A DNA stretch of 10,487 nt from Limnohabitans sp. Rim8 (GTDB lineage: Bacteria > Pseudomonadota > Gammaproteobacteria > Burkholderiales > Burkholderiaceae_C), in the NCBI GenBank assembly GCA_945877725.1, contig CAMDXR010000082.1:1-10487 (forward strand), written 5' to 3'. Position 1 is the stretch's first letter. Each line of letters starts with the position of its first letter. The position numbers were made by a program, and so were the translations under genes. The notes under the pieces are model-generated. The model searched no databases and had not been told where the DNA came from. It worked only from the letters and a program-made list of their open reading frames with translations. Positions 6,417-10,487 of the stretch are shown one piece after another.

Positions 6417-7382
6417 TCAGTCAAATGAGCCGATGCGTTTGAGATTGCCAAAATTCATCCAGACAAAAAAAGCTTTGCCCACGATGTTGGCATCTGGGAC
6501 AAACCCCCAATAACGCGAATCGAGCGAATTATCGCGGTTGTCACCCATCATGAAATAGTGGCCAGCAGGGACTTTGCAGGTCACGCCTTCAACGGTGTAA
6601 TTGCAATTGTCACGGCCTGGAAATTGGTCTGCCCCCGGAACAAAGGCCGGACGGTCATCGTCTACCAGGGTTTGGTGTGGTTTGGCCCCCAAAATTTCGC
6701 TGCGGTGTTTGGCGTAACGCATTGTGGAGTCGTCAAAAAAGTCCGGCAACTCCTGGGTAGGAACGGGTTTGCCATTGATGGTCAAACGCTTGTTCAGATA
6801 CGCCACTTCGTCCCCGGGTACACCCACCACCCGCTTGATGTAATCCACGCTGGGTTTGGGGGGGTAACGAAAGACCATCACAGCACCGCGTTGTACGGGA
6901 GTGCCCTCGGTGAGTTTGGTGTTGGCCACCGGCAGACGGATGCCGTAGTGGAACTTGTTCACCAAAATCAGGTCGCCGATGTGCAACGTGGGAATCATTG
7001 AGCCCGAGGGGATCTTGAAAGGCTCAAACAAAAAAGAACGCAAGATGAACACGACGACGATGACCGGGAACAAGCCAGCCGTCCAGTCAAGCCACCAGGG
7101 CTGCATTAACAACTTGTCTCGGGCTTCCTGGGTGTTGGTATCAACCCTGTCGATGCCCATTCGGGTGAGTTCGGCACGGCGTTGAGCGGTTTCGGCCTCT
7201 AGTTGGGCGGCTGCATTTTGTCTGGCAGGCAAAAATACAAACCGCTCAGCCAACCAATAAATGCCTGAAACCACGGTGGCCAACAGCAAAAGCAGCGCAA
7301 AGTTGCCTTCAATGAAGCCCAGATACCAGGCTCCGGCATAGCCTACAAAAGCGGCCAACACCACAGACGTTAAAAACTGCAT
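6417..7382 (-). CDS. lepB: signal peptidase I
   Basis: LepB is the membrane-bound protease that removes signal peptides from exported proteins at the outer face of the inner membrane. The 321-residue protein has hydrophobic segments at about 2-22, 27-50 and 100-118, the last leading directly into the catalytic domain. The Ser/Lys dyad is clear: S128 in KIPSGSMIPTL and K183 in DYIKRVVGVPGD. The late box GDNRDNSLDSRYWGFVP starts near residue 280. Two cysteines near 260 and 269 could form the disulfide found in many Gram-negative homologues. The ATG at 7382 shares its A with the lepA stop (TGATG), and an AGGTAG sequence lies about 9 bases upstream; a TTG one codon earlier is possible but less likely. 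The lepA-lepB-rnc-era order is classical, so export capacity is co-expressed with translation and RNA-processing factors. Confidence 0.96.
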   Translation of the reverse strand: MQFLTSVVLAAFVGYAGAWYLGFIEGNFALLLLLATVVSGIYWLAERFVFLPARQNAAAQLEAETAQRRAELTRMGIDRVDTNTQEARDKLLMQPWWLDWTAGLFPVIVVVFILRSFLFEPFKIPSGSMIPTLHIGDLILVNKFHYGIRLPVANTKLTEGTPVQRGAVMVFRYPPKPSVDYIKRVVGVPGDEVAYLNKRLTINGKPVPTQELPDFFDDSTMRYAKHRSEILGAKPHQTLVDDDRPAFVPGADQFPGRDNCNYTVEGVTCKVPAGHYFMMGDNRDNSLDSRYWGFVPDANIVGKAFFVWMNFGNLKRIGSFD

Positions 7383-9190
7383 CAATCTTCTACCTGCAAA
7401 ATGGCCAAGAATGCTTCTTGCGGCACCTCGACCGAGCCAATTTGTTTCATCCGCTTTTTACCCGCTTTTTGCTTTTCGAGCAGCTTGCGTTTGCGTGAAA
7501 TATCGCCACCGTAACACTTGGCCAGGACGTTCTTGCGCAAAGCCTTGATACTTTCACGGGCAATTATGTTGGCACCAATGGCCGCTTGAATGGCCACATC
7601 GAACATTTGACGGCTGATGATTTCGCGCATTTTGGCCACCACAGCACGGCCACGGTATTGAGCCTGGGTGCGGTGCACGATGATGGACAAGGCATCGACC
7701 TTCTCACCGTTCAGCAAAATATCGACTTTCACCACATCCGAGGTGCGGAACTCTTTGAACTCGTAGTCCATGGAGGCGTAGCCGCGACTGACCGATTTGA
7801 GCTTGTCAAAGAAATCCAGCACGATTTCACCCAACGGCATTTCATAGGTCAGCATGACTTGGCGTCCGTGGTAAGCCATGTTGAGTTGTATGCCCCGCTT
7901 TTGGTTGGCCAAGGTCATGACCGGGCCCACATAGTCTTGTGGCATGTAAAGGTGCACTGTGACGATTGGTTCGCGAATTTCCTCCAACTTGCCTTGATCG
8001 GGCATTTTGGAGGGGTTCTCCACCATCACCACCTCTCCATCGCCCCTGACCACTTGGTACACCACGCTGGGGGCGGTGGTGATCAGGTCTTGGTCGAACT
8101 CGCGCTCTAGGCGTTCTTGCACAATTTCCATGTGCAGCAATCCCAGAAAGCCACAACGGAAGCCAAAGCCCAGGGCCTGGGAGACCTCTGGCTCGTAATG
8201 CAGCGAAGCATCGTTGAGCTTGAGTTTTTCGAGTGCGTCACGCAGGGCATCGTATTGGTTGGCTTCAGTCGGGTACAGGCCTGCAAAAACCTGGGGCTGG
8301 ATTTCCTTGAAGCCGGGCAATGCTTCGGTGGCCGGGCCTTGGTTATTGGGCAGCTTCTTTTCCAAGGTCACGGTGTCGCCCACCTTGGCCGCTTGTAGCT
8401 CCTTGATGCCGGCGATGATGTAGCCCACTTCCCCGGCCCGCAAAAATTCGCGGGGTTGGTTGGCGGGCGTGAACACCCCCAGGCTACCCGCCTCATAGAC
8501 GGCGTTGCTGGCCATCATCCTGATGCGTTCGCCTCTGATCAACTGCCCATCGACGACGCGCACCAACATGACCACGCCGACATACGTGTCAAACCAGCTG
8601 TCAATGATCATCGCCCGCAAGGGCCCATCCGGGTTGCCTTTGGGGGCCGGGATGCGGGCCACCACGGCTTCCAGAATTTCATCAATGCCCATGCCGGTTT
8701 TAGCCGAACAAGGAATCGCATCGGTGGCATCGATCCCAATCACGTCCTCGACCTCGCTGCGTGCGTTTTCAGGATCCGCGTTGGGCAAATCCATTTTGTT
8801 CAGCACAGGCACCACCTCGACACCCAAATCGAGGGCGGTGTAGCAATTGGCCACGGTTTGGGCCTCAACGCCCTGGCTGGCATCCACCACCAGCAGTGCA
8901 CCCTCGCAGGCCGAGAGCGAGCGCGACACCTCATAAGAAAAGTCCACATGCCCGGGCGTGTCAATCAGATTGAGGTTGTACACCTGCCCGTCGTTGGCTT
9001 TGTATTGCAGCGCAGCAGTTTGCGCCTTAATGGTGATGCCCCGCTCTTTCTCGATGTCCATCGAGTCCAGGACCTGGGCCTCCATGTCTCGCGCTTCGAG
9101 CCCACCGCAGCGTTGAATCAAGCGATCGGCCAGCGTGGATTTGCCATGGTCAATGTGGGCAATGATCGAAAAATTTCTGATGTGATTCAT
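7382..9190 (-). CDS. lepA: elongation factor 4 (LepA)
   Basis: LepA (EF4) is a ribosome-associated GTPase reported to back-translocate stalled ribosomes and to affect initiation and subunit assembly. The 602-residue protein is of standard length. G1 AHIDHGKST is at 11-19, G2 RGITI at 50-54, G3 DTPGH at 77-81, G4 NKMD at 131-134 and G5 SAK at 162-164. EF-G-like domains follow, and the EF4-specific C-terminal domain ends with KCYGGDISRKRKLLEKQKAG, MKQIG and then EAFLAILQVED. The ATG at 9190 gives the family N-terminus MNHIRNFSIIAHIDHGK; a TTG one codon upstream adds nothing. No strong ribosome binding site precedes it. It heads the packed operon, and an intrinsic terminator lies about 40 bases before it, so its promoter placement is unclear. 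It overlaps lepB by one base. Confidence 0.97.
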   Translation of the reverse strand: MNHIRNFSIIAHIDHGKSTLADRLIQRCGGLEARDMEAQVLDSMDIEKERGITIKAQTAALQYKANDGQVYNLNLIDTPGHVDFSYEVSRSLSACEGALLVVDASQGVEAQTVANCYTALDLGVEVVPVLNKMDLPNADPENARSEVEDVIGIDATDAIPCSAKTGMGIDEILEAVVARIPAPKGNPDGPLRAMIIDSWFDTYVGVVMLVRVVDGQLIRGERIRMMASNAVYEAGSLGVFTPANQPREFLRAGEVGYIIAGIKELQAAKVGDTVTLEKKLPNNQGPATEALPGFKEIQPQVFAGLYPTEANQYDALRDALEKLKLNDASLHYEPEVSQALGFGFRCGFLGLLHMEIVQERLEREFDQDLITTAPSVVYQVVRGDGEVVMVENPSKMPDQGKLEEIREPIVTVHLYMPQDYVGPVMTLANQKRGIQLNMAYHGRQVMLTYEMPLGEIVLDFFDKLKSVSRGYASMDYEFKEFRTSDVVKVDILLNGEKVDALSIIVHRTQAQYRGRAVVAKMREIISRQMFDVAIQAAIGANIIARESIKALRKNVLAKCYGGDISRKRKLLEKQKAGKKRMKQIGSVEVPQEAFLAILQVED

Positions 9191-9211
9191 CAAGCAAGGT
9201 CTGCAAGTATT

Positions 9212-9220
9212 TGTGGATCA
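9212..9220 (-). promoter_or_regulatory. degenerate DnaA-box-like site
   Basis: TGTGGATCA differs by one base from the reverse complement of the consensus box TTATCCACA. It lies between the terminator and the lepA start, and the identical nonamer occurs again at 9440-9448. On its own it would be weak evidence; the repeat and the exact pair nearby make it worth noting. Confidence 0.3.
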
Positions 9221-9229
9221 AGGATCCGT

Positions 9230-9265
9230 AAAAGAAAAAAGGGCGCGTCTGGTAGTGACGCGCCC
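9230..9265 (-). terminator. strong intrinsic terminator just upstream of lepA
   Basis: Read on the minus strand, GGGCGCGTC (9265-9257) and GACGCGCCC (9249-9241) form a perfect 9-bp GC-rich stem around a 7-base loop. TTTTTTCTTTT (9240-9230) follows immediately. This is a textbook rho-independent terminator. It could end a small RNA or a long mucD transcript, or act as an attenuator in the lepA leader, since only about 40 bases separate it from the lepA ATG. Confidence 0.88.
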
Positions 9266-9311
9266 TGAACCAACAATCAATGGCAACTGCGATAGTTGGA
9301 GCTTCATTGTA
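9266..9311 (-). promoter_or_regulatory. possible leader or small-RNA segment ahead of the lepA-proximal terminator
   Basis: On the minus strand a -10-like TACAAT (9311-9306) would place a start near 9299, giving an RNA of about 70 bases ending at the terminator. This segment can form a hairpin CAACT/AGTTG (9284-9288 with 9294-9298), and CCAAC can alternatively pair with a GTTGG closer to the terminator. No good -35 box is visible, so whether this is a separate small RNA, a lepA leader or chance cannot be decided. Confidence 0.25.
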
Positions 9312-9381
9312 GGCAAATTGGCCTTCAAGAACAGCCCCAAAAACACGTTTGGCAGGTCGTTGCAGCTTTGCAACATGGATT

Positions 9382-9401
9382 TTATCCACAACTTATCCAC
9401 A
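9382..9401 (+). promoter_or_regulatory. two tandem exact DnaA boxes
   Basis: TTATCCACA occurs at 9382-9390 and again at 9393-9401, in the same orientation with an 11-base repeat spacing, about one helical turn. This is the strict DnaA-binding consensus. DnaA bound here could regulate nearby transcription or act as a titration site. A near-match in the opposite orientation sits at 9440-9448. The surroundings lack dnaA, dnaN, rpmH or parAB genes, so this is not the usual chromosomal origin. Confidence 0.65.
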
Positions 9402-9439
9402 GCTCGACTGACATCTGGTTGAACAACATGTGGGCCATC

Positions 9440-9448
9440 TGTGGATCA
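9440..9448 (-). promoter_or_regulatory. degenerate DnaA-box-like site, inverted relative to the tandem pair
   Basis: TGTGGATCA is one mismatch from the inverted consensus nonamer and lies 38 bases from the exact pair. The same sequence is present at 9212-9220. Confidence 0.35.
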
Positions 9449-9569
9449 CTGCTGGACTCCTGTAGGAAATCCCGCATCGTGAATTTACCCCTGCGCTTTA
9501 TGCCCTCAATCAATGGTCAAGGCCAACAATTTTAGCTAAATTCATCATGAGTGCCCGAAAAAGTTAGTT

Positions 9570-9597
9570 GGCGCAAACTTTAAAAAAGTTTTGCGCC
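9570..9597 (-). terminator. probable terminator of mucD (hairpin)
   Basis: GGCGCAAACTT (9570-9580) pairs with AAG (9586-9588) and TTTGCGCC (9590-9597), leaving one bulged T at 9589 and a 5-base loop. On the minus strand the stem is followed after five bases by CTTTTTC, so it can end transcripts coming from mucD, whose stop codon is about 90 bases upstream. On the plus strand a T-rich run (9604-9612) follows a few bases later, so it could work in both directions. The T-run is short, which makes it weaker than the terminator ahead of lepA. Confidence 0.6.
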
Positions 9598-9687
9598 CAC
9601 GTCTTATTTTTTTGAAATCCCCTTGGAAGACGGGAATTTAAGCTCAATGTCCCCCGGAAAAAATGGTCTCTTGACAATTCAGGAGGC

Positions 9688-10487
9688 TTATTTTGTCGGG
9701 CGGATGAGCACATATTGAGCGCCATCGCCGCGTCGAATCAACACACTGGCCGGTCGATTTTTGTCAATCTTGCTCATGATTTGTTCAAACTCCTTGATCG
9801 AAGAGACCTCTGAATTGGCGACGGCCAAAATCACATCTCCCTCGCGAATGCCTGCGCGTGCTGCAGCATCGGTTGCAGCGTCCACCCGAACACCACCACG
9901 AACTCGCAACTCTTTCTTTTGGGCATCGTTCAGGTCACTGACTGTCAAACCAAGATACTGCTCCTTGGTGATGGTTTCTTTTTTCACGGGTGCAGCAGCT
10001 GCAACGACTTTTTCTGCTTCAATTTCGGCCACCGTAATGCTCAAATCTTTGCTGCCTCCCCGGCGGAAGATACTGATCCCCACCTTGCTGCCTGGCTTGG
10101 TGTTGCCCACTGCACGGGGCAAATCTGCAGGCTTGTCGATGACCTTGCCGTCAAAACGGGTGATGATGTCACCGGCTTCGATGCCTGCTTTTTCTGCCGG
10201 CGACCCCTCTTCCACGCCACGCACCAAAACCCCTTGGGCTTTGCCCAGACCAATGGACTCAGCGACCTCTTTGGTCACCGCTGCAATTTGGACGCCTATT
10301 CGACCCCGGCTGACGCGTCCGTTGGTGCGCAACTGTTCACTCACTCGCATGGCCTCGTCCATCGGAATGGCAAACGAGATGCCCATGAAGCCGCCCGAGC
10401 GGGAGTAAATCTGGCTGTTGATTCCCACCACCTCGCCACGCATGTTGATCAACGGCCCCCCGGAGTTGCCTGGGTTGATCGCGACAT
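9688..10487 (-). CDS. mucD: periplasmic serine endoprotease MucD/DegP-like, C-terminal part (N-terminus beyond the window)
   Basis: This HtrA-family protease degrades misfolded envelope proteins in the periplasm. The frame is open from the window edge to TAA at 9688-9690, giving 265 residues. The first visible residues, VAINPGNSGGPL, contain the catalytic serine (codon at 10462-10464); the His and Asp of the triad and the signal peptide lie outside the window. Two PDZ domains follow. The first, about RGRIGVQIAAVTKEVA to the FRRGGSKDLSITVAE strand, carries GSPAEKAGIEAGDII. The second, from YLGLTVSDL to the C-terminus, carries DAAARAGIREGDVI and ends in a short basic tail. A charged Ala/Glu/Lys linker separates them. 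Any start inside the window is only an in-frame internal codon. In related bacteria mucD follows rpoE-rseA-rseB and precedes lepA; only the lepA side is visible here. DegP, DegQ and MucD are hard to separate from this part alone. Confidence 0.93.
   Translation of the reverse strand, partial: VAINPGNSGGPLINMRGEVVGINSQIYSRSGGFMGISFAIPMDEAMRVSEQLRTNGRVSRGRIGVQIAAVTKEVAESIGLGKAQGVLVRGVEEGSPAEKAGIEAGDIITRFDGKVIDKPADLPRAVGNTKPGSKVGISIFRRGGSKDLSITVAEIEAEKVVAAAAPVKKETITKEQYLGLTVSDLNDAQKKELRVRGGVRVDAATDAAARAGIREGDVILAVANSEVSSIKEFEQIMSKIDKNRPASVLIRRGDGAQYVLIRPTK

Larger units (their letters stand above)
9191..9687. other. 497-base spacer between mucD and lepA without a recognisable gene
   Basis: No reading frame here resembles a known protein. 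The stretch holds, from right to left, a hairpin at 9570-9597, a short ORF at 9382-9513 on the minus strand, an exact tandem DnaA-box pair at 9382-9401 with near-matches at 9440-9448 and 9212-9220, a 6-bp hairpin at 9359-9374, and a strong terminator at 9230-9265. Any promoter for lepA should lie here, but I cannot place one with confidence. Confidence 0.6.

Noticed and set aside
8456..9268. 270-codon open frame on the plus strand
   Set aside because: It is antisense to lepA and His-rich; lepA is complete and of normal length on the other strand.
9150..9389. 79-codon minus-strand frame across the lepA start and the terminator
   Set aside because: It reads through a strong intrinsic terminator and into lepA in another frame; no family resemblance.
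9382..9401. Chromosomal replication origin
   Set aside because: Only two exact boxes, no AT-rich unwinding region next to them and no dnaA, dnaN, rpmH or parAB; a regulatory or titration site is more likely.
1..10487. CRISPR array, defence system, prophage or insertion sequence
   Set aside because: No regularly spaced repeats, no transposase or integrase motifs and no terminal repeats; the gene order is that of a conserved core operon.

Overview
The window reads as core chromosome of a betaproteobacterium, most likely order Burkholderiales and close to the Comamonadaceae. The evidence is the gene order mucD-lepA-lepB-rnc-era-recO-pdxJ-acpS-nagZ, the protein sequences, and moderately GC-rich genes separated by AT-rich gaps. 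Every gene I can support lies on the minus strand, so transcription runs from the right edge to the left. I see no mobile element, CRISPR array, tRNA, rRNA or defence system.

Right edge (9688-10487): the C-terminal part of a MucD/DegP-type periplasmic serine protease, cut by the window edge just upstream of its catalytic serine motif. In this group mucD usually closes the rpoE-rseA-rseB envelope-stress cluster. Next comes a 497-base stretch (9191-9687) with no recognisable gene but several signals. These are a hairpin that could end mucD transcription, two exact tandem DnaA boxes with two near-matches, a 31-43 codon ORF of unknown status, and a very clean intrinsic terminator only about 40 bases before lepA.

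Centre (1553-9190): a tightly packed run of eight housekeeping genes. lepA (ribosomal back-translocase), lepB (signal peptidase I), rnc (RNase III), era (ribosome-assembly GTPase), recO (recombination mediator), pdxJ (vitamin B6 synthesis), acpS (acyl-carrier-protein activation) and nagZ (peptidoglycan recycling) are joined by 1-4 base overlaps or gaps of 7-29 bases. This implies one transcript with translational coupling. It links translation, protein export, RNA processing, DNA repair, cofactor supply and envelope turnover. Several start codons were moved from the longest reading frame: rnc to a GTG with a strong ribosome binding site, and pdxJ, acpS, lepB and lepA to internal ATGs that fit the junctions and families.

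Left part (1-1552): a small membrane protein of unknown function with its own apparent promoter, whose -35 box overlaps the nagZ stop codon and whose leader carries a perfect 14-base palindrome. An AT-rich gap follows, with a promoter-like sequence that spans an inverted repeat. Last is a lipoprotein with an EF-hand-like acidic motif, cut by the left edge.

I did not find a new multi-gene system. The points most worth a second look are the DnaA-box cluster and the terminator ahead of lepA, the divergent PdxJ active-site signature, the N-terminal extension of Era, and the two palindromic sites beside promoters.
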